64,000 nt of DNA from Pseudomonas orientalis (GTDB lineage: Bacteria; Pseudomonadota; Gammaproteobacteria; Pseudomonadales; Pseudomonadaceae): the NCBI RefSeq assembly GCF_001439815.1, contig NZ_JYLM01000007.1, positions 310,001 to 374,000 of the forward strand, in the 5' to 3' direction. A program made the position numbers and the translations under genes. The notes beneath the pieces were generated by a model. The model saw only the letters and a program-made list of their open reading frames with translations. It did not search any database and was not told where the DNA came from. This document shows positions 16,829-25,893 of this stretch, one piece after another (positions within the stretch are counted from its first letter, which is position 1; every line of letters begins with the position of its first letter).

Positions 16829-17673
16829 AAACGCCAGAGATCGACCTCGGTGAAGGTGATGCCGGCTTCGTTCTCGGTGAGGGTCCGGTCGGGATTCTGT
16901 TGATCCACGGCCTGACCGGCACCCCGACCGAATTGCGCCAGGTCGCCAAGGGGCTGGTCAAAGCGGGCAACTGTACGGTGTATGTGCCCACCCTGGCCGG
17001 GCACTGCGGCGACAACAGCGACCTGCAGGCCACCGGCTGGCGCGACTGGTACGAAGGGGTGCGCAAGACCTTCGTACAGGTCAAGCGGCGTCACGAACAG
17101 GTGTTCGTCGGCGGCTTGTCCATGGGCGCGGTGATGTCGATGTACGTGGCGGCCGAGCATCCGGGGCAGGTCGCCGGGCTGCTGATGTATTCCACCACCT
17201 TGAAGTACGACGGCTGGAGCATCAACAAGCTGGCCTTTCTCACGCCGTTGCTGATGAAGATTCCGTTCGGCGTGCACGTTTGCAGTTTCGAAGAGAAGCC
17301 GCCCTACGGCATCAAGAACGAACGCCTGCGGGCCATCGTCGAGCGGCAGATGAAGGAGGGCGCGAGCAGCGAGGCGGGGTTGCTGACCATGGAAGGCATC
17401 ACCGTGCGCGAGTTGCATCGCCTCAATGCCGTGGTCAAGAAGCGCATGCCCGCAATCAAGGTCCCGGCGCTGGTGCTGCATTCCATCGAGGACGACATCA
17501 CCAGCCGGTGGAACGCCGATTACGTGGAGCGCCACCTCGGTGGCCCGGTGACCAAGATCCTGCTGGATAACTGCTATCACATGATCACCGTCGATTTGCA
17601 GTACCGGCGCGTGATCGAGTTGAGTGCCGAGTTTGTCGGGCGGCATTTGGTGCAACTCAATCGTGTGGCGTGA
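16825..17673 (+). CDS. Alpha/beta hydrolase, carboxylesterase-like
   Basis: 282 residues from a GTG that overlaps the aminotransferase stop. The oxyanion motif is LLIHGLTGTPTE at about 27-38, the nucleophile elbow GGLSMGAVMS near 100, the acid in HSIEDDITS and the catalytic His in DNCYHMITVD. The pattern resembles bacterial carboxylesterases of the Est30 type and monoacylglycerol lipases. No signal peptide is seen. In this cluster it may cleave or form an ester or amide on the amine made upstream. A REP element separates it from the next gene. Confidence 0.87.
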   Translation: MKTPEIDLGEGDAGFVLGEGPVGILLIHGLTGTPTELRQVAKGLVKAGNCTVYVPTLAGHCGDNSDLQATGWRDWYEGVRKTFVQVKRRHEQVFVGGLSMGAVMSMYVAAEHPGQVAGLLMYSTTLKYDGWSINKLAFLTPLLMKIPFGVHVCSFEEKPPYGIKNERLRAIVERQMKEGASSEAGLLTMEGITVRELHRLNAVVKKRMPAIKVPALVLHSIEDDITSRWNADYVERHLGGPVTKILLDNCYHMITVDLQYRRVIELSAEFVGRHLVQLNRVA

Positions 17674-17683
17674 TTCGCTTACC

Positions 17684-17782
17684 TGTAGGAGCGAGCTTGC
17701 TCGCGAAGGTCGTTAACGATAACGCGTACTGCCAGGCTGAACGCGGTCTCTGTGCGATTTCGCGAGCAAGCTCGCTCCTACA
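17684..17782. repeat. REPIN, GAGCAAGCTCGC type
   Basis: TGTAGGAGCGAGCTTGCTCG and its complement face each other across about 55 bases. It lies inside the six-gene cluster, between the hydrolase and the acyltransferase genes, and may modulate expression of the distal half. Confidence 0.93.
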
Positions 17783-17810
17783 GCAGGGGCGGTGCTAATA
17801 AGGAAAAACT

Positions 17811-18935
17811 GTGATAACCACCCAAGCCTACCCGACCATCCGGGCTATCCAGCGCGATGCCTGGAATGACTGTTTCCCCGGTGCCCTGGAGGACTGGGAC
17901 TATTACCTCGCCGTGGAAAACGCCGCGATCGATGACTTCCAGTGGCGCTATCTGGCCGTCTACGAAGATCAAACGCTGGTGGCCGTGGCGGTTGCGTTCA
18001 TCACCCATTATCGCCTCGATACCACGGTGTCCGGAGCCGGCAAGCGCTTGACCGAGCGCTTGCAACGCCTGTGGCCGGGTGCCTTACAGTTGGCCCTGTA
18101 CGCGATCGGCTCGCCGGTGGCCGAGCGTTGTGACGCGGGTATCGCCAGCCATGTGCGCGACGGGCGCAGGCCGCTGTTGCTCCAGCAATTGCTCATTGCG
18201 GCGCGCCGCGATGCCGACGGGTTCGGCATCGGGCTGCTGGCGGTCAAGGACGCACCGACCCACGACTCGCACTGGGCCCAGAGTTGTCGCGCCGCAGGCT
18301 TTCAAAGCATGCCGAGCCTGCCCACCGGCGTGTTGCCGGTACCCTATGGTTCGGTGGATGCTTACCTGGGCTCGCTGGGCAAATCCACGCGCAAGGACCT
18401 GCGGCGCAAACTGCGCGCGCCGGGGCCACGGGTGGAGTGGCGGCACAACATCGATGATGTGCTGCCCGAAGTGATGCGCCTCTATGAAGCCACGCTCACG
18501 CGTGCGGACTTGCAGTTCGAACGCCTGCCCGCCGGTTACTTCACGGGGATTCTCGAGCAACTGCAAGCGCGTGCGGTGTGTGTACTTTACTGGGTGGACG
18601 AACACCTGGTGGCATTCAACCTGATCCTGCTTGACGAGCATCGGTTGATCGACAAGTTTTTCGGGCATGACATCGCGTTCAGCCGTGAATACAACCTGTA
18701 CTTCCGCAGCTGGCTGACCAATGTCGACTACTGTATCCAGCACAATATTGCGCTGTACGAATGCGGCCAGGCCGGTTATGCCAGTAAACTGCGCCTGGGT
18801 TGCCAGTTCCAGGGCAACAGCCTGTTTTTCCGCCACCGCAACCGGCTGGTCAACGGCCTGCTCAAGCTTGTGAAACTGTTTATCCGACCGGACCGTTCCG
18901 ACCCTGCCATGGCTGCTGCGATAAGCGAAACCTGA
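17811..18935 (+). CDS. FemAB/GNAT-like acyltransferase
   Basis: 374 residues from a GTG at 17811, with TAAGGA 8 bases upstream. The C-terminal half (SLGKSTRKDLRRKLRAPG, then LYWVDEHLVAFNLILLDEHRLIDKFFGHD and YECGQAGYASKLRLGC) follows the acyl-CoA N-acyltransferase pattern of the peptidoglycan-biosynthesis/FemAB-like group. These enzymes attach an acyl or aminoacyl group to an amine. There is no signal peptide. Its stop overlaps the kinase start (TGATG), tying the enzyme to the regulatory pair. A role in acylating the aminotransferase product is inference. Confidence 0.78.
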   Translation: MITTQAYPTIRAIQRDAWNDCFPGALEDWDYYLAVENAAIDDFQWRYLAVYEDQTLVAVAVAFITHYRLDTTVSGAGKRLTERLQRLWPGALQLALYAIGSPVAERCDAGIASHVRDGRRPLLLQQLLIAARRDADGFGIGLLAVKDAPTHDSHWAQSCRAAGFQSMPSLPTGVLPVPYGSVDAYLGSLGKSTRKDLRRKLRAPGPRVEWRHNIDDVLPEVMRLYEATLTRADLQFERLPAGYFTGILEQLQARAVCVLYWVDEHLVAFNLILLDEHRLIDKFFGHDIAFSREYNLYFRSWLTNVDYCIQHNIALYECGQAGYASKLRLGCQFQGNSLFFRHRNRLVNGLLKLVKLFIRPDRSDPAMAAAISET

Positions 18936-20713
18936 TGATTACCAAGACCCGCCAGAAAGCCCGCCCCTTTGCCATCTCGCGCTGGAGCGTGCAGCGCAAG
19001 CTGGTGCTGGCCTTCTGGCTGGTCAGCGTCATTCCGACCATGATTGCAGCCGAATTGGCCGCCACCACGCTGTCGCAGATTTTCGACAGCAACGTGCGTA
19101 TCTGGCTGCAGGAGTCGACCAAGATCGTCAAGGACGAGATCGGCGACATCCTTCACGACAACGCGCGCATGGCCAAGCTGTTCCTGCGCTACACCAGCCC
19201 GCCCTCATCCAGGCAGGCCGAACGGCATGACCGGCTCACCGCCGACATCGCCAGTGCCACCGACATCGATGTGGTGGCGCTGATTCGTACCAGTGATCAC
19301 AAAGTGCTGTTCAGCACCGCCGCCGACGACATCGTCAAGCAGATCAGCCTGACCAGCAATGCGGTATTGCAGACCGTACAGGTCGCCGGCGTGAGCACCG
19401 GCCTGGTGGTGTCGACCTTCCAGACCAACCGCGATGGCGTCGATTATCTGCTGCTGGTGGCCACTTACCTGGACAGCAGCTTCCTCACCAGCGTGGCCGA
19501 TGTGCATTCTCTCGACTTGCGCTTGTACCTGGCCAACCCCTCGGGTTTTTCCGAGATATTCTCGACCCAGCGCTTTGAAAATCATCCGTCGCGCATTCCC
19601 AAGGACGTCGAAACCGAGCTGCGCAGCACCCGGCAGCCGAGCGAGCAGTTCACCAGTCAGTACAGCGGTTTGTACTGGCCGATATTCAACGATGCCGGCG
19701 AGCTGCAAGGCGTGATCTTCAGCGGCCTGCTGCGCCACACCAGCCTGGTGGGGCTGGTGAACCAGAGCAATTTGTTCGTGCTGATTTTCCTGGTCAGCTC
19801 GGCGCTGTCGCTGGCCGCGGGCATGTGGGTGTCGCGACGCCTGACCCAGCCCCTGCGCGACTTGTCCCAGGGCGTGAATGCGGTGATTTCCGGCAACTAC
19901 ACGCACCGTGTCGTGGTCAGCGGCGGCGATGAGCTGGCGCAACTGAGCAGTACCTTTAACCACATGACGCAACGGCTGGGCGAATTGCATCATCTGGAAG
20001 CCCAGCTACGCCGGCGTGATCGCCTGCATGCCCTGGGTGAAGTCGCCATGGGCCTGGCCCATGAAATCCGCAACCCGCTGGGCATCATCAAGACCGCCAC
20101 CCAGCTGTTACACCGTCGCGCCGACCTGCCGGACACCGACAAGCGCCACCTGGAGTACGTCATCAGCGAGGTCAGCCGGATCAACGAACTGATCACCGAA
20201 TTTCTCGACTTCGCCAAGCCCAACCCGCCGATGCGCGTCCTGCAACCGGCACGCGCCCTGGTGGAAGAAATCCTCGGTTTCTGCGGCCCGGAGTTGAGTT
20301 CGCACACCATCGACGCACAGATTGACGACCAGGCGCCCGACGCCACGATCTACGCGGACGCCAAGCAGCTCAAGCAGGCCTGCCTCAACCTGATCCTCAA
20401 CGCCATCGACGCGATGCCCGAAGGCGGGCGCCTCACCCTGGGTATCCGCAGCGCGGGCGACAACACCGTGATCAGCATCGCCGATACCGGCGAAGGCATC
20501 CCGGCGGATATGGTCGAGCGCATCTTCACGCCGTTTGTCACCACCAAGGCTTCGGGCACGGGCCTGGGCCTGGCCAAAGTCTATTCGATCATGGAAAGTC
20601 ACGACGGCAGCATCGAATGCGTCACCGAGAAAGATGCCGGCGCCACCTTCAACCTGTACATTCCGGCTAACGGTGAAGACGACGGCGAGAATGAGGACGG
20701 GCATGACGCATAA
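18935..20713 (+). CDS. Membrane sensor histidine kinase (HAMP-HisKA-HATPase)
   Basis: 592 residues from the ATG at 18935, which overlaps the upstream stop; the frame upstream of it is a shadow. A membrane helix at about 19-38 is followed by a periplasmic sensor region of about 220 residues. A second helix lies near 275-297 (LIFLVSSALSLAAGMWV), then HAMP (RLTQPLRDLSQGVNAV). HisKA has GEVAMGLAHEIRNPLG, and HATPase has DTGEGIP and GTGLGLAKVYS. It should phosphorylate the NtrC-type regulator encoded next, whose gene overlaps by 11 bp. The ligand is probably the cluster's substrate or product. Confidence 0.92.
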   Translation: MITKTRQKARPFAISRWSVQRKLVLAFWLVSVIPTMIAAELAATTLSQIFDSNVRIWLQESTKIVKDEIGDILHDNARMAKLFLRYTSPPSSRQAERHDRLTADIASATDIDVVALIRTSDHKVLFSTAADDIVKQISLTSNAVLQTVQVAGVSTGLVVSTFQTNRDGVDYLLLVATYLDSSFLTSVADVHSLDLRLYLANPSGFSEIFSTQRFENHPSRIPKDVETELRSTRQPSEQFTSQYSGLYWPIFNDAGELQGVIFSGLLRHTSLVGLVNQSNLFVLIFLVSSALSLAAGMWVSRRLTQPLRDLSQGVNAVISGNYTHRVVVSGGDELAQLSSTFNHMTQRLGELHHLEAQLRRRDRLHALGEVAMGLAHEIRNPLGIIKTATQLLHRRADLPDTDKRHLEYVISEVSRINELITEFLDFAKPNPPMRVLQPARALVEEILGFCGPELSSHTIDAQIDDQAPDATIYADAKQLKQACLNLILNAIDAMPEGGRLTLGIRSAGDNTVISIADTGEGIPADMVERIFTPFVTTKASGTGLGLAKVYSIMESHDGSIECVTEKDAGATFNLYIPANGEDDGENEDGHDA

Positions 20714-22100
20714 CGTATTGGTGGTCGACGACGAGCCCAAGCTCTGTGACCTGCTGTCGTCCGCCCTGAGCCAGAGCGGCATCCAGGTGTTCACTGCCGG
20801 TAATGGCCTGCACGCGCTCAAGGTGCTGGAGCAGGAAGCCATTGACCTGGTCATCAGCGATTGGCGCATGCCGGGCATGGACGGGCCGGCGTTGCTGGCC
20901 GAGATCAAGCAGCGTTATCCGCACGTGCCGGTGATCGTGATGACGGCCTACAGCACGGTGAAAAATGCCGTGCAGTCGATGCGCAATGGCGCCTACGACT
21001 ATATTGCCAAGCCGTTCGATATCGACGAGCTGGACATCACCGTGGCCAAGGCCCTGCAGTTTCGCGACATCATGCGCGACAACGCGCGCCTGCGCGCCGA
21101 GCTGGATGAACATGCGCAGTTCGACAGCCTGGTGGGCGACAGCCCGGCGTTTCGCAAAGTGCTGCAAGCGGTGGACTCGGTGCGCGACAGCAGCGCCACC
21201 ATCCTGCTGACCGGCGAAAGCGGTACCGGCAAGGAAATGGTCGCCCGCGCCATTCACAAGCACGGCAGCCGTGCCGACCAGCCGTTCGTGGCGGTCAATT
21301 GCGCGGCGATCCCCGAAGGGTTGCTGGAAAGCGAGATGTTCGGTCATCGCAAGGGTGCCTTCACCGGCGCCGTGGCGGATCGGGTAGGGCGCTTCATGCA
21401 GGCCGACAAGGGCACGCTGTTCCTCGATGAAGTCGGGGATATGCCGTTGGCCTTGCAGGCCAAGATCCTGCGCGCCTTGCAGGAACGGGTCATCGAACCG
21501 GTGGGCGACCCCCGCGAGCGCAAGGTGGACGTGCGGGTGATCGCCGCCACCAACAAGAACCTGCTGGACGCCGTGGCCAACAAGGAATTTCGCGAAGACC
21601 TGTATTACCGCCTGAATGTCTTCCCGATTCCGCTGCCGGCCCTGCGCGAGCGTGTGGACGATATCGCGCCCCTGGCCCGGCACTTCGCCCGTACCCTCAG
21701 CGCAACGGCCGGTAAGCGCATCAGCGGGTTCAGCCCCGAAGCCTTGCAGGCCATGGCGGCGTATCACTGGCCGGGCAATATCCGCGAGCTGCAAAACTGC
21801 GTGGAGCGAGCGACCATCGTGGCGGCGTCGCCGGTGATCGAAGATATCGATTTGCCGGGGTATCTGTTTGCCTCCAGGCCCGCCGAGGCTGGCGCGGCGA
21901 CAATCCTGAGTGATGGGCCGGGTGTACCGCAGGATCTGGATGCGGCGCTGGCGGAAGTGGAGAAAGCTTATATTCTGGCGGCCTTGCAGGAGAGCAATGG
22001 GGTGCAGGCTGCGGCGGCGCAGCGCATCGGGATTTCAGAGCGCAGTTTCTGGTATCGCCTGAAGAAGCTGGGTATCCAGGTCGACAAAATAGTCCGCTGA
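20703..22100 (+). CDS. NtrC-family sigma-54 response regulator
   Basis: 465 residues from the ATG at 20703. The receiver domain has VVDDEPKL and phospho-acceptor Asp in LVISDWRMPGMDG. The AAA+ domain has Walker A GESGTGKE and the sigma-54 contact loop GAFTGA, then LFLDEVGDMPL as Walker B. A Fis-type helix-turn-helix forms the last 50 residues (VQAAAAQRIGISERSFWYRL). It requires a sigma-54 promoter, and the only good -24/-12 site I see nearby precedes the phosphatase gene at 14670. The gene overlaps the kinase gene by 11 bp and is probably part of the operon it activates. Confidence 0.93.
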   Translation: MTHNVLVVDDEPKLCDLLSSALSQSGIQVFTAGNGLHALKVLEQEAIDLVISDWRMPGMDGPALLAEIKQRYPHVPVIVMTAYSTVKNAVQSMRNGAYDYIAKPFDIDELDITVAKALQFRDIMRDNARLRAELDEHAQFDSLVGDSPAFRKVLQAVDSVRDSSATILLTGESGTGKEMVARAIHKHGSRADQPFVAVNCAAIPEGLLESEMFGHRKGAFTGAVADRVGRFMQADKGTLFLDEVGDMPLALQAKILRALQERVIEPVGDPRERKVDVRVIAATNKNLLDAVANKEFREDLYYRLNVFPIPLPALRERVDDIAPLARHFARTLSATAGKRISGFSPEALQAMAAYHWPGNIRELQNCVERATIVAASPVIEDIDLPGYLFASRPAEAGAATILSDGPGVPQDLDAALAEVEKAYILAALQESNGVQAAAAQRIGISERSFWYRLKKLGIQVDKIVR

Positions 22101-22113
22101 CAGAATGTGGTTG

Positions 22114-22150
22114 AAAATGTGGGAGAGGGCTTGCCCCCTCCCACATTTTT
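22114..22150. terminator. Perfect palindrome acting as bidirectional terminator
   Basis: A 12-bp stem of AAAATGTGGGAG and CTCCCACATTTT surrounds AGGGCTTGCCCC and is followed by a T-run. It lies between the convergent NtrC-type regulator and glpM. The sequence is a minimal copy of the GTGGGAGGGGGCTTGCC repeat family, so a REP element seems to serve as terminator. Confidence 0.75.
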
Positions 22151-22162
22151 AACTGCGGTGTG

Positions 22163-22501
22163 TCAGGTGTGGAGGCGTACCCACACGCTGACCAGCACCG
22201 TTGCCGCCATCAACCAAGCGACTGCGGCGACTGCAAGTGATGCCTCCAACCGCATCCGATCCACCAGCACATACAACGTCGCCAGATACACAAAGTACGG
22301 AATGATCGACCACATCCCGAACAGTATCGTGGTCTTCAGATCCTCCACCGAGCGGCCTTTGCCGACGATGTAGTGGGCGATCAGCGCAAAGGTCGGAAAC
22401 AGCGGCACCAGGCCTGCGATGTAATAATTTCTGGTCTTGGCCAGCGCCGCCAGTATCAGCACTACCGCTGCGCCAAGCGCGGCTTTGAGAAATAGATCCA
22501 T
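22163..22501 (-). CDS. glpM: GlpM family inner-membrane protein
   Basis: 112 residues with four hydrophobic helices: about 4-22 (FLKAALGAAVVLILAALAK), 28-47, 62-82 and 88-108. It matches the size and KTRNYYIAGLVPLFPTFALI signature of GlpM. In P. aeruginosa GlpM affects expression of glycerol metabolism and alginate production. It is separated from the glp genes here by the aat/aau block. Its start touches the end of aauR, so the two may be cotranscribed. Confidence 0.85.
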   Translation of the reverse strand: MDLFLKAALGAAVVLILAALAKTRNYYIAGLVPLFPTFALIAHYIVGKGRSVEDLKTTILFGMWSIIPYFVYLATLYVLVDRMRLEASLAVAAVAWLMAATVLVSVWVRLHT

Positions 22502-23838
22502 CAGTGACTCAACCCGTATTTCTTGACCTTGTCGAACAGCGTGGTCTTGGCCATTCCCAGTTCCTGGCTGGCCTGGGTCAGGTTGCCGCCGCTGCGTTGC
22601 AGGGCATCGTTGAGCAGGTTGCGCTCGAAGGCTTCCACCGCCTCGGTAAAGGCCAGGCCCTGGGTGCTGCTACCCGTACCGCTTTTCTTGAAGGCCGGCA
22701 GGCCCAGGGCGAAGCGTTCGGCGACGTTGCGCAGTTCGCGCACGTTGCCCGGCCAATCATGGCTCATCAGGCTCGACAGGGTCTGGTTGTCCAGCTCCGG
22801 CGCGGTGCGATCGAAGCGCAGTGAGGATTGCTGCAGGAAGTGTTCGAACAACTGCAGGATGTCTTCACGGCGCTCGCGCAGGGGCGGCAGTTCCAGGGTG
22901 ACCACATTGAGGCGGTAGTACAGGTCGCTGCGGAACTGGCTGGCGCGGCTCAGTTCGTCCAGGTCGGACTTGGTGGCGGCGATCACCCGGCAATCCACGG
23001 CCACGCTCTGGTTCGAACCCAGGCGCTCGAGGGTGCGTTCCTGCAGGACCCGCAGCAGTTTGATCTGCAGGTTGATCGGCATGCTTTCCACTTCATCGAG
23101 AAACAGCGTGCCCTCATGGGCGTGCTCGATCTTGCCGATGCGACGCTTGCCGGCGCCCGTGAAGGCGTTGGCTTCGTGGCCGAATATCTCGCTTTCGAAC
23201 AGGTTCTCCGGCAGCCCACCGCAGTTCAGTGCGACGAACTGGTGGGAATGGCGCCGGCTGAAATCATGCAGGCAACGCGCGACCAGCTCCTTGCCGGTAC
23301 CGGTTTCACCTTCGATCAGCACATTGGCCGAGGTGTCGGCGACGTTGGCGATCAGTTCGCGCAGGTTTTGCATCGCCGGCGAGCGTCCGATGATGCGGCC
23401 TTCCAATGAATCGCGCTCGGCCAACTGGCGGCGCAGCGACCAGACTTCCCGCGCCAGCCCGCGCTGTTCCAGGGCACGCCTGGCAACCTCCACCAGACGC
23501 TCGGGGGAGAAGGGTTTTTCCATGAAATCGTAGGCGCCGTTGCGCATGGCGCCGACGGCCATGGAGATGTCGCCATGCCCGGTGATCAGCACCACCGGCA
23601 GGCTTTTATCCAGGGCCTTGAGGCGGGTCAGCAGCTCCAGCCCGTCGATGCCCGGCAGGCGGATATCGCTCACGACAATGCCGGCGAAGTTCTCGCCGAT
23701 GTGCGTCAAAGCTTCTTCGGCACTGCCCACGCCAACGCTGGGAATGTCTTCGAGCGCCAGGGCCTGCTGGCAACCGAGCAGCACATGGGGATCATCTTCG
23801 ACGATCAGGACAGTGAGGTCTTGGGCTTGCATATTCAT
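22501..23838 (-). CDS. aauR: Sigma-54 response regulator AauR (DctD-like)
   Basis: 445 residues. The receiver domain has LIVEDDPHV and phospho-acceptor in VVSDIRLPGIDG. AAA+ Walker A is GETGTGKELV. The sigma-54 loop reads NAFTGA where most family members have GAFTGA. Walker B is LFLDEVESMP, and a Fis-type HTH is at the C-terminus (NLTQASQELGMAKTTLFDKV). It overlaps the kinase gene (ATGA). Its place next to aatJQMP fits the AauR regulator of glutamate/aspartate uptake described in P. putida. Two AauR-type dyads and a sigma-54 promoter precede aatJ. DctD for C4-dicarboxylates is the alternative, but no dctA or dctPQM is nearby. Confidence 0.85.
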   Translation of the reverse strand: MNMQAQDLTVLIVEDDPHVLLGCQQALALEDIPSVGVGSAEEALTHIGENFAGIVVSDIRLPGIDGLELLTRLKALDKSLPVVLITGHGDISMAVGAMRNGAYDFMEKPFSPERLVEVARRALEQRGLAREVWSLRRQLAERDSLEGRIIGRSPAMQNLRELIANVADTSANVLIEGETGTGKELVARCLHDFSRRHSHQFVALNCGGLPENLFESEIFGHEANAFTGAGKRRIGKIEHAHEGTLFLDEVESMPINLQIKLLRVLQERTLERLGSNQSVAVDCRVIAATKSDLDELSRASQFRSDLYYRLNVVTLELPPLRERREDILQLFEHFLQQSSLRFDRTAPELDNQTLSSLMSHDWPGNVRELRNVAERFALGLPAFKKSGTGSSTQGLAFTEAVEAFERNLLNDALQRSGGNLTQASQELGMAKTTLFDKVKKYGLSH

Positions 23839-25739
23839 GTCGACTCAACTTTTTCAGCGCCCGCCAACGGCAGGTTCAGGACAAACGCGGTACCACCGCT
23901 GGCCGGATGTTCCACCGCCAGGCTGCCGCCGGTGGCGGCCGCAAGGCTTGCAGACAAAGTAAGGCCCAGGCCCAGGCCTTGCTCGCCGGGTTTGGTGGTA
24001 AAGAACGGCTCGAACAGATGCTTGCGGGCCTCGGGGTCGATGCCGTGGCCATTATCGCGCACCCGCAGGCGATATTTGCCCTCGGCGTGCTGGCCTTCCA
24101 GCCACAACTGCGGCGCAGGTTGTGCCTGCATCGCGTCGAGGGCGTTACCGATCAGGTTGACCAGGATCTGCTCCAGGCGCGTCTGGTCGATCTGCAGTCG
24201 GGCATTGGCGAACTCACGGTGCACAGCCAGGGGCGGGGTGTCCAGGCGCGCGCCGAGCACCTGGAACGCGGCGTCCACGGCCTTGGCCAGGCTCGCCTCG
24301 CCCTGGTTGTCACCGCGCCGGGCGAACGAGCGCAGGCTGGCGGTGATGCGGCCCATGCGGTCGATCAGTTCGTTGATGGTCTTGAGGTTGGTGCTGGCGG
24401 TGTCCAGGGCCCCGCGCTCGAGGAAGCGCACGGTGTTGCCGGACAGGGTGCGCAGCGCGGCCAGGGGTTGGTTCAATTCATGGGCGATGCTGGTGGACAT
24501 CTGGCCGATCGCCGCGAGTTTGCCGGCCTGCACCAGTTCGTCCTGGGCGTGGCGCAGGGTTTCTTCGGCCTGGCGCCGTTCGCGGATCTGACCCTTGAGC
24601 CGTTCATTGCTGGCGCGCAGGTCGGCGGTGCGGTCGGCGATCCGCCGCTCCAACTGGCTGTTGGCTTCCTGCAAGGCTTCCCGTGCGGCAAGGCGGGTGG
24701 CGATGACTTTGCGTCGCTCGTTCCAGGCAATCAGCAAAAACGCGACCAGGCCGAACGCGACGGCGACCAGGATGCCTTGGTTGATCGCGGCGCGTCGCAG
24801 GTCATTGAGCGGGGTAAGCAGGGTGAAATTCCACGGTGTGTCATTCAACGGCCGGGTTTGTGCCAGATAGCTGACTTCGTGCTTGTCGCTGGCCACTTCG
24901 CTGTTGGCCGGGAAGGTCAGCTTTTCGCTGCCTTCGTTCAAGCGCTCGCGGGCCAGGGGTTCCAGCGCGTTCAGAGTCGCCCAGTAATATTGCAGGCTGT
25001 GGGCCAGGCGGTCCCTCGTGTCATCGCTCAGGGGCTGCACCGCCTTGAGGCGGCGGGCCGGGTCACTGGACAGGATGATGATGCCGTTTTCGTCGCTGAC
25101 AAAGGCTTCGAGGCGCGCGCGTTGCCAGCGTTCTTCAAGTGCTTCCAGACGGACCTTGACCACGGCGACACCGATGATCTTGCCGTGCTCTTCCAAGCCA
25201 TGGGCCAGGTAGTAGCCGGGCTCGCCGTTGGTACTGCCGATGCCGTAGAAACGACCGGGTTGGCCGCGTACGGCGTTCTGGAAATAGGCGCGAAAGGACA
25301 GGTCTTCACCCTGGTAACTGTCGGCGTCGCGCCAGTTACTGGTGGCCAGCACCCGACCGGTGGTGTCCATCACGTAGATGGCCCGGCTGCGGCTGCGGCG
25401 GTTCAGGCCCTCGAGGTAATCGTTGACGGTCTTGCGGGTTTCCTGGCTGGGATCGGCCAGGAGCAGGGAAACGCTGGATTCCAGCTCGAGCAGGCTGGGC
25501 AGGTAGGTGTATTTGCTCAGTTCGCTTTCGACGGTACGGGCATGCAGCTCCAACTGGCGTCCGCCGTTGTCGCTGAGGGTGCGGATGCCGTAGTACTCAC
25601 TGACCCAGAAGCCGATATAACCCAGGCCGATCATCAGGGCGATGATCAACGGCGGCAGGAACAGTTGGCGTATCAGACGAGGCTTCACGGCAAGTGATGG
25701 CGGCGCTGCGCGATATTGATTGGGGTCGCATTTCATCAC
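23835..25739 (-). CDS. aauS: Sensor histidine kinase AauS (DctB-like)
   Basis: 634 residues (an alternative Met is the next codon). A membrane helix at about 26-46 (LFLPPLIIALMIGLGYIGFW) is followed by a double-Cache-like periplasmic region of about 250 residues. A second helix near 306-326 leads to a long coiled coil (AREALQEANSQLERRIADRT). HisKA has IGQMSTSIAHELNQPLAALR, and HATPase has DNGHGI and GLGLGLTLSAS. The HELNQPLAAL form is typical of DctB/AauS kinases. It is thought to detect acidic amino acids outside the membrane and phosphorylate AauR. Confidence 0.85.
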   Translation of the reverse strand: MMKCDPNQYRAAPPSLAVKPRLIRQLFLPPLIIALMIGLGYIGFWVSEYYGIRTLSDNGGRQLELHARTVESELSKYTYLPSLLELESSVSLLLADPSQETRKTVNDYLEGLNRRSRSRAIYVMDTTGRVLATSNWRDADSYQGEDLSFRAYFQNAVRGQPGRFYGIGSTNGEPGYYLAHGLEEHGKIIGVAVVKVRLEALEERWQRARLEAFVSDENGIIILSSDPARRLKAVQPLSDDTRDRLAHSLQYYWATLNALEPLARERLNEGSEKLTFPANSEVASDKHEVSYLAQTRPLNDTPWNFTLLTPLNDLRRAAINQGILVAVAFGLVAFLLIAWNERRKVIATRLAAREALQEANSQLERRIADRTADLRASNERLKGQIRERRQAEETLRHAQDELVQAGKLAAIGQMSTSIAHELNQPLAALRTLSGNTVRFLERGALDTASTNLKTINELIDRMGRITASLRSFARRGDNQGEASLAKAVDAAFQVLGARLDTPPLAVHREFANARLQIDQTRLEQILVNLIGNALDAMQAQPAPQLWLEGQHAEGKYRLRVRDNGHGIDPEARKHLFEPFFTTKPGEQGLGLGLTLSASLAAATGGSLAVEHPASGGTAFVLNLPLAGAEKVEST

Positions 25740-25774
25740 AGATGCCTTGGGTCAGCTACTTCTCGCCTGCCAAC

Positions 25775-25874
25775 TGTAGGAGCGAGCTTGCTCGCGAAAA
25801 ACTCAAAGGTACCGCGTTAATTCTGGATACACGCGTTATCGTTGTCGTCTTTCGCGAGCAAGCTCGCTCCTACA
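25775..25874. repeat. REPIN, GAGCAAGCTCGC type
   Basis: Facing TGTAGGAGCGAGCTTGCTCG and complementary arms about 100 bp end to end, between aatP and aauS on the same strand. It could attenuate read-through from the transporter genes into the regulator genes. Confidence 0.93.
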
Positions 25875-25893
25875 GTGGAGAAGCGAGTTGCTT

